From the NCBI RefSeq assembly GCF_000332475.2, contig NZ_AOGX02000029.1, forward strand, positions 1 through 64,000: a stretch of DNA of 64,000 nt, written 5' to 3'. Of the stretch, positions 37,017 to 46,137 are shown piece by piece (positions within the stretch are counted from its first letter, which is position 1; the number at the start of each line of letters is the position of its first letter). The notes under the pieces are model-generated. The model made no database searches, had not been told where the DNA came from, and saw only the letters and a list, made by a program, of their open reading frames with translations. Both the position numbers and the translations under genes were made by a program. Source of the stretch: Leptospira yanagawae serovar Saopaulo str. Sao Paulo = ATCC 700523 (GTDB lineage: Bacteria; Spirochaetota; Leptospiria; Leptospirales; Leptospiraceae).

Positions 37017-38932
37017 GAGGATACAATGGCCATATGTTGGTTAATGAGTTTTCTAACATCTAAGATAAGCCCAGCATGCCCATTGCCTAGGATTGTACAT
37101 CCTGCTAGGCCATTGATGTTTTTAAAAATGGGAGATATTGGTTTGATAACAATGGATTGGTTACCCAAAATTTCATCGAATACGATACCCATTTGTTTTT
37201 CGTGTGATTCTGCAACGATGACATACTTTTTTTCCAACTGATTTTGTTTGTTTAACTCAGAGTCTTTTCCGAATAACAAATCTATGTCGACTACCGATAT
37301 TTGATTTTCTCGGTATTGGAAACTATGATTGTTTTTGTACAACTCATGAATGGGTTCTTCTTGGATAAATAACGTTTCTTTGACATCAATGGAAGGGATG
37401 ATGAAATAGGTTTCAGCTTTTCTCACAACTAACCCTTCGATAATGGCAAGGGTCAATGGAACTCGGATTAAAAAAACTGTGCCTTGCCCATATACAGAAC
37501 TAACATCCACAAATCCTTTGAGTGTAGAAACATTTTTGCGAACCACATCAAGACCCACACCTCTACCTGATAAATCGGTGACTTCTTTGGCAGTGGAAAA
37601 ACCTGGATGGAATAAAAATTCCCAAACGTTTTCATCACTTAAAGTTTCAATTTCGCTTGGATGGATTAATCCTAAAGATAAGGCTTTGTTTAAAATTCGA
37701 TCACGATTCAAACCTTTTCCATCATCACGAACTTCGATCCATACTTCTTTACCCGATTGGATCGCTGATAATTGGATTTTCCCTTTGGGAGGTTTACCAG
37801 CTTCTTTTCTTTCGTCTGGAGATTCTAATCCATGATCGATTGCATTCCGGATGATATGGACGAGGGGATCATACATCTCTTCTATGATGGACTTGTCTAT
37901 TTCTGTATCTTCACCTGAGATAATGAGTTCTACTTGTTTACCGGTTTTTTTTGCAGTGTCTCGGACAAGTCGTTCCATACGCGAGAATACTCCAGCAATA
38001 GGAACCATTCGTAGGCTTAATGTAATTTCTTGTAGATTTCGGATCAGTTTTTTTAATTGTAAGGCAGATTTCTGATAATTGTCTAACTTTAAGTTTTTTA
38101 ATTCTGCGTGTTCTGTAACCATCGGTTCGTTGATCACAATTTCGCCAACAATATCCATTAGAGAATCCAGTTTGTCTGTATCTATGCGGATATCTTTTTT
38201 TTGAATTGGTTTCTTTTCCGATTTTGCCTGAGGATTTGCGTTTGGAGATGGATCTAACTTGGCCGGGGATTGGTTTTCTTTCGTTGCTGCGAATAATCCA
38301 AATTCCTCAGTTGGTTTTGTTTTGTTATCATTAAATAAACCAAACTCTTCATCCGTATCTTTCTTGTTAGATGGAGTAAAAAGTCCAAATTCTTCTTTCC
38401 CTTCTTTCGTTTCAGAAATGAACAAACCAAATTCTTCCGTTTTTGGTTCTGTTTCATTGAATAAACCAAATTCAGAGCTTGTCGTTCCTTGTGTGGTAGT
38501 GGTCTGTTCTTGGACTTGTGATTTTTTGAGTGCATCCAATTTTAGGTTGGTACGTCTGATGAGCAAATGTTGTTCTTCGTTGTACAAATCTCCACCACTG
38601 GGTTCATTTTCTTCATGAGCAACAAGTTCATTTAAATGATCCAAAGCGGTTAATAAAATTTCTAAAGTCTCTTCGTCTTGTGCTTCTGGAGTTTTTCTTA
38701 AATAGTCCAACAGATTTTCTGCGGCATGTGCCACTTTTACGATACCGGATAATCCAAAAAATCCTGAACTACCCTTTACTGTATGGAAATGTCGAAATAA
38801 CGTATCAAGAAGATCTCTGTCTACCAAACTACCATCTAACGTAGTTTTTTCGAAGTTAAGAAGGCCTGATTCTATGTTCTCCAGACTTTCTTTCGCTTCC
38901 AACAAGTATTCTAATACATCTTCTCTTTCCAT
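37013..38932 (-). CDS. cheA: Chemotaxis histidine kinase with EFGLF-repeat linker
   Basis: 639 residues. P1/Hpt (1-110) has the phosphorylated His50 in FRHFHTVKGSSG. The usual P2 domain is absent; instead residues 135-245 are a low-complexity linker with five EFGLF motifs at 154, 167, 181, 196 and 210. P3 dimerisation starts near 248 (RIDTDKLDSLMDIVGEIV), then comes P4 ATPase (HIIRNAIDHGLE, VRDDGKGL, GRGVGLDVV) and the CheW-like P5 to the end. It is the kinase that responds to the MCP through CheW and phosphorylates CheB and the CheY-like proteins. It lies 3 bp after cheW. Confidence 0.96.
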   Translation of the reverse strand: MEREDVLEYLLEAKESLENIESGLLNFEKTTLDGSLVDRDLLDTLFRHFHTVKGSSGFFGLSGIVKVAHAAENLLDYLRKTPEAQDEETLEILLTALDHLNELVAHEENEPSGGDLYNEEQHLLIRRTNLKLDALKKSQVQEQTTTTQGTTSSEFGLFNETEPKTEEFGLFISETKEGKEEFGLFTPSNKKDTDEEFGLFNDNKTKPTEEFGLFAATKENQSPAKLDPSPNANPQAKSEKKPIQKKDIRIDTDKLDSLMDIVGEIVINEPMVTEHAELKNLKLDNYQKSALQLKKLIRNLQEITLSLRMVPIAGVFSRMERLVRDTAKKTGKQVELIISGEDTEIDKSIIEEMYDPLVHIIRNAIDHGLESPDERKEAGKPPKGKIQLSAIQSGKEVWIEVRDDGKGLNRDRILNKALSLGLIHPSEIETLSDENVWEFLFHPGFSTAKEVTDLSGRGVGLDVVRKNVSTLKGFVDVSSVYGQGTVFLIRVPLTLAIIEGLVVRKAETYFIIPSIDVKETLFIQEEPIHELYKNNHSFQYRENQISVVDIDLLFGKDSELNKQNQLEKKYVIVAESHEKQMGIVFDEILGNQSIVIKPISPIFKNINGLAGCTILGNGHAGLILDVRKLINQHMAIVSS

Positions 38933-38935
38933 GAA

Positions 38936-39436
38936 TTAAGACCCTGGAAGTTCTTGTAACATCAAATTTTCTTCTTGTGTGAGCAGGCGATCTAAGTTAA
39001 TTAAAATTTTTACTGTATCACCAACACGTCCCGTTGCATAAATAAACCTGGATGATTTGGACTCTCCAATTTTGGGAGCAAGATCTATATTCTCTGGAGG
39101 AATTTTTACAACGTCATTTACTTTATCAACAACAAGTCCCAGTGGATTCCCATCAAGTTCCACAAGTAATACACAAGTCCTTTCATGGTATGGCAAAAAA
39201 GGCATATCAAATCGAAGTCGAACATCCATCACAGGAATGATTTTTCCTCTGATGTTGATTACACCTTTTAAAAATGGGGCAGTGCCAGGGATAGTTGTGA
39301 TTGCAGGTAATGCTAAAATTTCTGTTAGATACCTCACTTCAAATGCATAAAAACGTTCATCCAAACTAAAACAAAGATACAAGTCTTTCATTGTATCTTC
39401 TTCGATTGATTCCCATGACTTAGGTGATGTGTTCAT
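38936..39436 (-). CDS. cheW: Chemotaxis coupling protein
   Basis: 166 residues, one CheW domain (about 18-155) with FLKGVINIRGKIIPVMDVR and LVVDKVNDVVKI, the standard conserved strands. It links the receptor to CheA. It starts 8 bp after the mcp stop, with a weak AGGT upstream. About 15 extra polar residues at the N-terminus precede the domain; an internal ATG at residue 16 is a possible alternative start. Confidence 0.95.
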   Translation of the reverse strand: MNTSPKSWESIEEDTMKDLYLCFSLDERFYAFEVRYLTEILALPAITTIPGTAPFLKGVINIRGKIIPVMDVRLRFDMPFLPYHERTCVLLVELDGNPLGLVVDKVNDVVKIPPENIDLAPKIGESKSSRFIYATGRVGDTVKILINLDRLLTQEENLMLQELPGS

Positions 39437-39444
39437 AGTGAGAC

Positions 39445-41193
39445 CTATAAAACAATTCTTGGTTTTTCAATGCGAGTGAGTGCCGTTGACTTGGATCCTT
39501 CTTCTTTTAATTTGAAACCCATAATCACCGATCGCATGATTTCCACTTGTCGTTTTAACGTTTCGCTAGATGCGGCAACTTCTTCTGCCGATGCAGCAGT
39601 AGTGCTTGTAACGGTTGTTACTTGGTCTATTCCTTGTGTGATTTGTAAAACTGCTGATTTTTGTTCATGGATGGAAAGTGCTAGGTCTTTTGTGAGGTTA
39701 CTCACATTGTCTGCACTTTCCGAAATTTGCCCAAGGACTTCTGCTGTTTTTTCCGTTGCATCATTTCCCAGTTTTACTTTTTTCATCGATGATTCAATGA
39801 GTAAGGTAGTTTCGTCAGCTGCATTGGCACTTTTTTGTGCAAGATTTCTCACTTCCTCGGCAACCACTGCAAATCCTTTTCCATGTTGGCCTGCGCGCGC
39901 TGCTTCCACTGCCGCATTTAAGGCGAGAATATTGGTTTGGAAGGCAATGTCGTTGATTACCTTATTGATTTTAGAAATTTGTTCAAATGAATTGCTAATT
40001 TCTCCCATTGCAGAAACTAAATCTTTCATTCTAGAATTGCCTTCTACAGCCTGTTTGGCGGTGGATTCAGAAAAAACAGTCATTTGTTCGGCATTTTCTG
40101 CATTGGACAAAAAGCTATTGCTAATCTCAGTTAAAGTGGCAGAAATTTCTTCTACGGCGCTTGCTTGTTCACTTGCTGCTTCCGAAAGGGAAGTGCTTGC
40201 GTCTGCCAATTGTTGTGCACCTAAATCCACTTCCTGGGAAGTAAAATAAAGTTTTTCCACAACTTCCGAAAGATTGATTAACATTCTTTTTAAACTAAGG
40301 CCCAATTGGTCTCTGTCTGACTTTAACGTGACATCGGAACTAAGGTCTGAGTTTGCAATTCGTTCTAAGTGATCGGCTCTTTCTTTGATGAATTCGACTA
40401 ACTCCATAAAGGCTTCGGAAAGTTGTTGGATTTCATTTCCTGGGAGTTGTCTTGTATTTCCTGTTTGTTTTTGTTCCGTTTCTAAATTGACATTTAAGTC
40501 TCCAATGGAAATGGACTGAGCAACGGATACAATTCGTTTCATCGGTCGTGCAATGGCATCGGAAAAATAGATCGCAATGAAAAATACCAAAACAAAAGAA
40601 GCAATGACAACGGATGTTACGATGACAAGAGAATGTTGGAACTGTTCTTCTGATTTATGGTATTCCTCTTTGGCAACTTTTAATTGTACGCGGATCAAAT
40701 CATCTAGGTGATGGGTGAGTGGTTCGAAGATAGGATACATCTCAGTGGATACAAATTTTTCTATTTCGACTTCATTCCGTGTTTCTAATAAGAGACGGAG
40801 TTTTTTGATACCTGCTTTTAGAGGTGGGAATTCTTTTTCCATTTCCGCAATGATGGCTTTTTCTTCAGGGACTAAGTAAGTCGACAAATACACTTTCCAA
40901 ACTTCATCCGCTTTGGCTTCCGATTGGCGAATGGATTCCAATGCCTCTTCAATGGTCATTTTTCTGTCTCGGACCTTATTGGATGAGTCCACAATCCCAA
41001 TCAGATAAGCATCTGATACCTCTTTGATTTGGCTAATCGGAACAACCCGGTCTTCAAAAACGGTATGTAAGGAAGCTAAGATTTGATTGGCAGAGTAAAA
41101 GCTGGCAGCAGCTACAACGATCATTAAGAGAATGGTGACCATAAAGGCCAGAAGGAGTTTTGCGCGAATTTTAAGATTTTGAATCCATTTCAT
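39445..41193 (-). CDS. Methyl-accepting chemotaxis protein
   Basis: 582 residues. Transmembrane helices at about 12-33 and 188-210 enclose a helical periplasmic domain of the four-helix-bundle MCP type. HAMP follows (about 211-290), then the cytoplasmic signalling domain with the invariant hairpin tip ([19 protein letters not shown]...) near residue 410. The C-terminus ends RIEKPRIVL and lacks the NWETF-type pentapeptide that docks CheR/CheB in enteric receptors. It is the first gene of the operon. The ligand is unknown, although small organic acids are common for this domain type. Confidence 0.95.
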   Translation of the reverse strand: MKWIQNLKIRAKLLLAFMVTILLMIVVAAASFYSANQILASLHTVFEDRVVPISQIKEVSDAYLIGIVDSSNKVRDRKMTIEEALESIRQSEAKADEVWKVYLSTYLVPEEKAIIAEMEKEFPPLKAGIKKLRLLLETRNEVEIEKFVSTEMYPIFEPLTHHLDDLIRVQLKVAKEEYHKSEEQFQHSLVIVTSVVIASFVLVFFIAIYFSDAIARPMKRIVSVAQSISIGDLNVNLETEQKQTGNTRQLPGNEIQQLSEAFMELVEFIKERADHLERIANSDLSSDVTLKSDRDQLGLSLKRMLINLSEVVEKLYFTSQEVDLGAQQLADASTSLSEAASEQASAVEEISATLTEISNSFLSNAENAEQMTVFSESTAKQAVEGNSRMKDLVSAMGEISNSFEQISKINKVINDIAFQTNILALNAAVEAARAGQHGKGFAVVAEEVRNLAQKSANAADETTLLIESSMKKVKLGNDATEKTAEVLGQISESADNVSNLTKDLALSIHEQKSAVLQITQGIDQVTTVTSTTAASAEEVAASSETLKRQVEIMRSVIMGFKLKEEGSKSTALTRIEKPRIVL

Positions 41194-41200
41194 AGTCGGT

Positions 41201-41215
41201 CCCCTAGAGGTGGGG
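41201..41215 (-). promoter_or_regulatory. Hairpin that may mask the mcp ribosome-binding site
   Basis: On the mRNA, CCCC and GGGG pair around a 7-nt loop (ACCTCTA). The GGGG arm is part of AGGGGA, the Shine-Dalgarno six bases before the mcp start at 41193. If formed, the hairpin would limit translation of the first gene of the operon. The stem is only four G-C pairs. Confidence 0.35.
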
Positions 41216-41216
41216 C

Positions 41217-41246
41217 AAAGTATGGATTCATTTTTCAGATAGTCAA
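41217..41246 (-). promoter_or_regulatory. Promoter candidate for the chemotaxis operon
   Basis: On the minus strand TTGACT (41246-41241) and TACTTT (41222-41217) are 18 bp apart. The -35 is near consensus and the -10 is weak. It is the best pair in the 124-bp gap before mcp. Confidence 0.4.
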
Positions 41247-41317
41247 GTCTTTCCTAATATTACGATGTAAATTCCTTCGATTCTTTGATGGATTATGACA
41301 AAATGATTTGGAACGAT

Positions 41318-42640
41318 TTAAAACGTTTTTGAATACCCTAAGCTAACATAAAATAAATGGATAGGAATCTTTTGGAGTGTGTACGATTCACGCAAACTTG
41401 TTTTGATCAGGCTGTCATTTAGTGAATTCCCTGTATTCACTCCTTCGATCGCGTTTAGGATTGCGGTATTGTACGCACCATAGACACGCGAAGGGTCCAC
41501 AACTTTTCCATCCTCTGAAGTTCGGTTCCAACTCGCTTTGTCAGGATCCCCACCTGCATAACCAAAATAATTATTGGTATCGTAAAGATAGGCATTTGGG
41601 CGAAAGATATGAGCTCCCTTTACAAAAAAATCACCGAAGAAAAAGGAAATTGCTGATGTTATCTCTTGTATCCCATTCCGGTTATCCACCATATTATTGC
41701 TCATGGTATAACCGATATTGCTTTGTGGTTGGATTCGGAAAAACTTCCCCTCAAAAAATGTGTAACTGGCACTGAGGGAAAGATAGTTTTTTCCAGCCAT
41801 AAGCCCGCCATTTTCCGTTGAGAATTGAGTGTAATAGGAAATGGTTGGTTTCACAATCCGTACAAAAGGTAACTTCCAATGGAAAAAATACTCATGCCAT
41901 GAAAGTCGTGTTTGGGCATCGGGGTTGTTTGCATTGAAGGCATTGGCCGCTCCCCCAGAAACAACAGGATTTGGTTTTTGAGTGGATGGGAGAAGGAGAG
42001 AGTTCGGAGTTTTTTGGAAGGTATTGTAAAACCAAATGCCCACACTAAAGTCCCCTAGAGCGCTCGGGTCAAAATGATAACTCATGGAAAAAAACATCCC
42101 ATCGGCTCGTTTGTTTCCATTGGGTTCTCGTTTGGGTCCATACCCGTTGTTCGGGATGAATCCAGAACAAGCTGGGTTTGCCGCGTCTCTACCCGTGATT
42201 TGATTTTGGACAGATTGTACGCATGGGTCCTGGTTGTACGGATCATAAAAACGAGGGTCTTCTCCCAAATAGGAAGGTCCTACAGCACCTGGACTTGTTT
42301 GCAAAATTCGTTTGTCAGAATCTCTATCTTCTCTATTTGTCAGTTGGAAATTTCCAAATAACATCCATTCAAACTTTTTATCAGGAGACCAAATATTGAT
42401 CGTTGGTTGTAAGGCAGGCGCATAGGTAAAACTTTGGTAAGACTCACCATTCCTACGTTTTTGTCCTTCACCTGTGAAAGAATAACCCCTCCAAATAAAA
42501 TCGGATACAATTTCAGTATTCGTATCAATGGTAATTGATTTTGGTTCTTCTTCTTTGGGTTGTGAAAATACAGCATACGGTGAGATTAAACATAATAAAT
42601 TAAGGAGAATGAGAAAAGAGTATCGTATGGAATAATTCAC
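41318..42640 (-). CDS. Outer-membrane beta-barrel protein of unknown function
   Basis: 440 residues from GTG 42640. That start is strongly supported: AAGGAGGT (42651-42658) lies ten bases upstream, and it gives the signal peptide VNYSIRYSFLILLNLLCLIS...AVFSQ. A longer ATG frame from 42727 has no such support. The mature protein has the alternating aromatic strands of a porin-like barrel, with SDFIWRGYSF near the start and a C-terminal strand ending SKTF (terminal Phe). It includes NG-rich loops and paired cysteines around residues 125-155. It overlaps the end of the upstream metallopeptidase gene by 41 bp, so the pair is co-transcribed. I do not recognise the family. Confidence 0.8.
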   Translation of the reverse strand: MNYSIRYSFLILLNLLCLISPYAVFSQPKEEEPKSITIDTNTEIVSDFIWRGYSFTGEGQKRRNGESYQSFTYAPALQPTINIWSPDKKFEWMLFGNFQLTNREDRDSDKRILQTSPGAVGPSYLGEDPRFYDPYNQDPCVQSVQNQITGRDAANPACSGFIPNNGYGPKREPNGNKRADGMFFSMSYHFDPSALGDFSVGIWFYNTFQKTPNSLLLPSTQKPNPVVSGGAANAFNANNPDAQTRLSWHEYFFHWKLPFVRIVKPTISYYTQFSTENGGLMAGKNYLSLSASYTFFEGKFFRIQPQSNIGYTMSNNMVDNRNGIQEITSAISFFFGDFFVKGAHIFRPNAYLYDTNNYFGYAGGDPDKASWNRTSEDGKVVDPSRVYGAYNTAILNAIEGVNTGNSLNDSLIKTSLRESYTLQKIPIHLFYVSLGYSKTF

Positions 42641-43625
42641 GGAATTTTCGACCTCCTTCTTTATGGATCGGTTCTGACAAAAGCACTTCTCGTTCTGAAT
42701 TTGTTTTAAGAAAAACCTTATATTCATTTTTCAAAACAGATACGTGAATGTATTGGGCAAATGCTTCGGCAAATGTATCATCCGCATTGGTCGCTGCATA
42801 GAGAGACAGAAATTGTGTATTTGTCAATTTTTTATATAAAAACTTTCCATCGGGGAAAATCGGAATTGTAGGATTTTTTTGGTAAAATTTGAGCTTTGGT
42901 CTTTCTGGAAAAAAAGTGTTTTCATACGGAGAGAAGGTTTCCGACCACCATACGTCTTGGAAATATGGGTAACCTCGAAAGTCCCTAATTTCTTCAGAAT
43001 AATCTGGTGCATAGTGTTTGACAATGGCAAGTATGTGCCCGAGTTCATGCAATAAGATAAAAGATAGTGCAGTTTGTAATGAATTGGAATTGTCTAAATG
43101 AACTTCTATTGACTGAGTTTCCGATTTTTGGAATGCGCTATTCTCTTTTTTAGTGGCCCAATCATTTCCACCCTCACTGAGCAATTCGGAATCTAAAAAA
43201 ATGATTCCTCCCATTGGTTTGCCATCCTTATCTCGTATAATTCCTGTTAAACCGGTAGAACCCAAATTGCGAATAAAATAAATTCCGTACACCAAATCAT
43301 TTGCTAAATCATTTACTTCTTTGGGGTAAAGTTTGTGTAACTCAAACAAACGATTTTTCCAAAGGGAAAGGTCTTTTGTTGGAGACGGGACATCTTCGAC
43401 TCCATCTATCTCGTTGACTTCTAATAATGTTTTTGTCCTTTCCGAATCCATAGGATACACACGTTCACTCCAAACACCTGATTTTTTAGGCATTGTGTTT
43501 TCTTGCAGGCCCATACTCGTTTTTGCCCAGTTGGCATAAGGGTTTTTTGGTATGGTAAATTCTTTTTGTGAACAATTCACAAAAAGGCAGATTAAAGCGG
43601 ATATCAAGTAAGGAATTGGTTTCAT
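42600..43625 (-). CDS. Lipoprotein zinc metallopeptidase (HELGH motif)
   Basis: 341 residues. The signal MKPIPYLISALICLFVNC gives a lipidated Cys18. The zinc motif is LLHELGHIL (His193, Glu194, His197). A third ligand may be the glutamate in DTFAEAFAQYIH (about residue 285), as in gluzincins. GIIFLDSELL lies about 45 residues before the motif. Otherwise I cannot place it in a named family. It should act in the periplasm or at the surface. The start lies only 19 bp from the divergent gene at 43645 and has no Shine-Dalgarno. Its 3' end overlaps the barrel-protein gene. Confidence 0.75.
   Translation of the reverse strand: MKPIPYLISALICLFVNCSQKEFTIPKNPYANWAKTSMGLQENTMPKKSGVWSERVYPMDSERTKTLLEVNEIDGVEDVPSPTKDLSLWKNRLFELHKLYPKEVNDLANDLVYGIYFIRNLGSTGLTGIIRDKDGKPMGGIIFLDSELLSEGGNDWATKKENSAFQKSETQSIEVHLDNSNSLQTALSFILLHELGHILAIVKHYAPDYSEEIRDFRGYPYFQDVWWSETFSPYENTFFPERPKLKFYQKNPTIPIFPDGKFLYKKLTNTQFLSLYAATNADDTFAEAFAQYIHVSVLKNEYKVFLKTNSEREVLLSEPIHKEGGRKFRELFHTILFSHSP
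42651..42658 (-). promoter_or_regulatory. Strong Shine-Dalgarno AAGGAGGT deciding a GTG start
   Basis: A full anti-16S match, ten bases before GTG 42640, inside the 3' end of the upstream gene. It argues against the longer ATG-initiated frame for the barrel protein. Confidence 0.8.
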
Positions 43626-43644
43626 TTGCCGATGGTATTTCTAT

Positions 43645-43989
43645 ATGAAAGGATTTGTTGGTCTATGCTTTTTTTTACCAGGAATCATTTTCGCAGAGAT
43701 CAATCCTTGGAATCTTAGGCCTGATGTTCGGATCTTAACTAGAAAAGAAGTTTCACATATCGTTTTTGAGAAAAGAGAAGATCATTTTCGTGTGACTCTC
43801 ATTGTTTCAGAGAGATTTCCCTACAATTATAAAGCTTTGTCCCATCCATTTTTCTTTCGGATGGAGGATGAGAAAAAAGCAATGGAACTTGCGAATCAAA
43901 TGGACAAGTTTTTGGACACAGGAAAAAGTTTCACCATCACCTTGAATGGATCTGAGATCCAAACTTTGGTATGGGGAGAACCCGATTGA
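43645..43989 (+). CDS. Small exported protein of unknown function
   Basis: 114 residues with a signal peptide (MKGFVGLCFFLPGIIFA, cleavage before EINP). The mature part is a single mixed alpha/beta domain of under 100 residues without known motifs. It overlaps the SpoIIE-type phosphatase gene, so it may be made in fixed ratio with that membrane protein. It could be its periplasmic partner, but that is only a guess from position. Confidence 0.65.
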   Translation: MKGFVGLCFFLPGIIFAEINPWNLRPDVRILTRKEVSHIVFEKREDHFRVTLIVSERFPYNYKALSHPFFFRMEDEKKAMELANQMDKFLDTGKSFTITLNGSEIQTLVWGEPD

Positions 43990-45353
43990 CTCGTTCGTTT
44001 TATATCTACTTCAAAGAAATTTTTCACAAACCAACCAGACAAGAATGGGATATCTTAAAACTAGCAGTACCTCGTTTTGAGAAAGAATATACTTTCTCCA
44101 TCTTTTTAACTCATTTCATTATTTATAGTTTACTTCTCGTTCCACCTTTTGCAGAGATACGGAGTGACATCTTACCCTATTTGTTAGGTGTTACCATCTT
44201 ACGTTTCATATTATTGTTACAGTTTTATACCAAAACCATTCCTTTAGAAAAAGTCATTTATTTGAGTGGCTTTATCGCTGATGGATTGGTATATTTGGTA
44301 TTTATAAAAGGAATCCAATCAATTCCTACCCTCGGGAATTTTTATTTGTTAAATTCCTATCTCATGTCATTCATCATTCCTATTTTACTGTATAGCACTC
44401 GACTGAGTCCAATGGGATGTATCATCAATGCTTTTTATTTATCTTTCTTTCATCTCTTTTATGTCTTTCAACTTCCACAAGAGATCTCGTACGCCACATC
44501 GATTTTTAGCCAATATTTTTTATTCTTTGTATATTGGGGCAGTGCTTTTCTCGGAGTGATCTTTGTTTTGAACAAACGAAAGGACACAACCGATATGTAC
44601 AGTTTGTCCGAAGAAAAAAGATTTATGTTACAGGAACTCGAACTCGCCAAACGAGTACAAGATGCACTTTTCCCGGGGAATATTAAGATCCCAAATCTGA
44701 CGTTTACCTTTTATCGAAAAAGCCCAAATGTGATTGGTGGTGACTTTTTTGATTTTGTACAACTCAGGGAAGGGAACGTGGGAGTTTTTCTCACTGACGT
44801 GGCAGGTCACGGAATTTCATCTGCTATGGTTGCTTCCATCATGAAGGTCCTTGTATCCACAATTCCCTATCGTTTCAAAACGGCACCAGCAAGACTCATG
44901 GATTATTTGGATGATCGATTGGCCAATGATCTAAACAAATACCATGCTTCTGCGATTTATCTCTTTTTTGATTTTATCGAAAAAAAACTCATCATTGGAA
45001 ATGCCGGCCATCCTTATTTGATTTTGGCAAAAAAAGACGAGGAATTTTCTGAATTGGAAACGCAAGGCGCCATTCTTGGATTCAATATCAAAATCCCTCC
45101 CATCTCGGAAAAAACCCTTCCCATCGCCAAAGGTGATCGGTTTTTTATCTATACCGATGGCCTTATCGAATCGATGGACCACGAAGGCAATTGTTTGGGA
45201 ACAGAAGGATTACTTGCCTTACTCAACCGCCATCGAAATAGCGCAAACGTCAAAGAGTTGGAATCCAATCTTTTGTATGAACTGAAAACCAAGTTCGGTT
45301 TGGATACTTTTTCTGATGACACCATGTTCCTGATATTGGAAGTAGAAGAATAA
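43971..45353 (+). CDS. Membrane-anchored SpoIIE/RsbU-type PP2C serine phosphatase
   Basis: Up to 460 residues. About six membrane helices occupy residues 30-205. A short coiled linker (SLSEEKRFMLQELELAKRVQ) leads to a PP2C-like SpoIIE domain with the metal-binding acids in VIGGDFFDFV and LTDVAGHGISSAM, and a C-terminal FSDDTMFLILEV. Such enzymes dephosphorylate STAS antagonists and so switch on a sigma factor or another output. ATG 43971 overlaps the upstream gene by 19 bp. A TTG at 43986, with GGGGAG six bases before it and an ATTGA overlap, is an equally good start. The STAS protein at 14246 is one possible target. Confidence 0.9.
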   Translation: MGRTRLTRSFYIYFKEIFHKPTRQEWDILKLAVPRFEKEYTFSIFLTHFIIYSLLLVPPFAEIRSDILPYLLGVTILRFILLLQFYTKTIPLEKVIYLSGFIADGLVYLVFIKGIQSIPTLGNFYLLNSYLMSFIIPILLYSTRLSPMGCIINAFYLSFFHLFYVFQLPQEISYATSIFSQYFLFFVYWGSAFLGVIFVLNKRKDTTDMYSLSEEKRFMLQELELAKRVQDALFPGNIKIPNLTFTFYRKSPNVIGGDFFDFVQLREGNVGVFLTDVAGHGISSAMVASIMKVLVSTIPYRFKTAPARLMDYLDDRLANDLNKYHASAIYLFFDFIEKKLIIGNAGHPYLILAKKDEEFSELETQGAILGFNIKIPPISEKTLPIAKGDRFFIYTDGLIESMDHEGNCLGTEGLLALLNRHRNSANVKELESNLLYELKTKFGLDTFSDDTMFLILEVEE

Positions 45354-45364
45354 GGAGAAATCAT

Positions 45365-46129
45365 TTGTCTTTTTTAGAGATCCAAATCAAATCCAATTTT
45401 GCCCTTGTCACAATCAAAAGACCAGAGGCTCTCAATGCTTTAAACGATGTCGTTATCACTGAAATCGGTGAGATGGTGGATGCATTAGAATCCAACCCCC
45501 AAGTGAGAGGATTTATTTTAACAGGTGAAGGTAAGGCTTTTGTAGCAGGTGCCGACATAGCCAAAATGAAAGAGTTCAATGTCAATGAGGGCCAGGCATT
45601 TTCGGAACTCGGACAAACAGTATTTCGTAAAATGGAATTATCAGGACTGATTTCAATCGCAGCCATCAATGGATTTTGCCTCGGTGGTGGAATGGAACTT
45701 GCGATGGCATGTGACATCCGTTATGCGTCCACTGCAGCAAAATTGGGATTACCTGAAGTGACTTTAGGATTATTACCTGGTTTCGGTGGTTCCCAAAGGT
45801 TGCCTAGACTCATTGGAGTGGGAAGGGCAACGGAACTCATTTTGTCAGGAGATATGATTTCTTCCGATGAAGGATTTAGGCTTGGGCTTGTGAACAAAGT
45901 ATGTGATCCCCAAGAACTCTTAAACGAGTCAGAAAAAACGCTTTCTACCATCCTATCTAGAGGACCTAACGCAATCAAGGCGGCAAAAATGGCAATTCGC
46001 CAAGGATTGGAAACCAATATGGACCGCGGACTTGAGTGGGAAAAACAATTGTTTGGTGGAAGATTCGCCGACAAGGAAACAAAAGAAGGGCTTTCTGCCT
46101 TTCTCGAAAAACGAAAACCCAATTTTTAA
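45365..46129 (+). CDS. Enoyl-CoA hydratase/isomerase family protein
   Basis: 254 residues, normal for a crotonase. It starts at TTG 45365 behind AAGGAG (45352-45357). The oxyanion-hole segments are KAFVAGADIAKM and NGFCLGGGMELAMACD. Both catalytic glutamates of hydratases are present (GGGMELA and LGLPEVTLGLLPG). It should hydrate trans-2-enoyl-CoA in fatty-acid or amino-acid breakdown. It sits between a signalling phosphatase and a DUF192 gene, with short gaps, and without other beta-oxidation genes. Crotonases vary in substrate, so the exact reaction is inferred. Confidence 0.93.
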   Translation: MSFLEIQIKSNFALVTIKRPEALNALNDVVITEIGEMVDALESNPQVRGFILTGEGKAFVAGADIAKMKEFNVNEGQAFSELGQTVFRKMELSGLISIAAINGFCLGGGMELAMACDIRYASTAAKLGLPEVTLGLLPGFGGSQRLPRLIGVGRATELILSGDMISSDEGFRLGLVNKVCDPQELLNESEKTLSTILSRGPNAIKAAKMAIRQGLETNMDRGLEWEKQLFGGRFADKETKEGLSAFLEKRKPNF

Positions 46130-46137
46130 GGTAACTT

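Noticed and set aside
39470..40249. 259-codon plus-strand frame opposite mcp
   Set aside because: Ala/Ser-rich antisense of the conserved MCP coiled coil; no ribosome site and no independent features.
42641..42727. ATG 42727 as start of the barrel protein
   Set aside because: The GTG at 42640 has a full Shine-Dalgarno and gives a normal signal peptide; the longer form places it about 30 residues inside.
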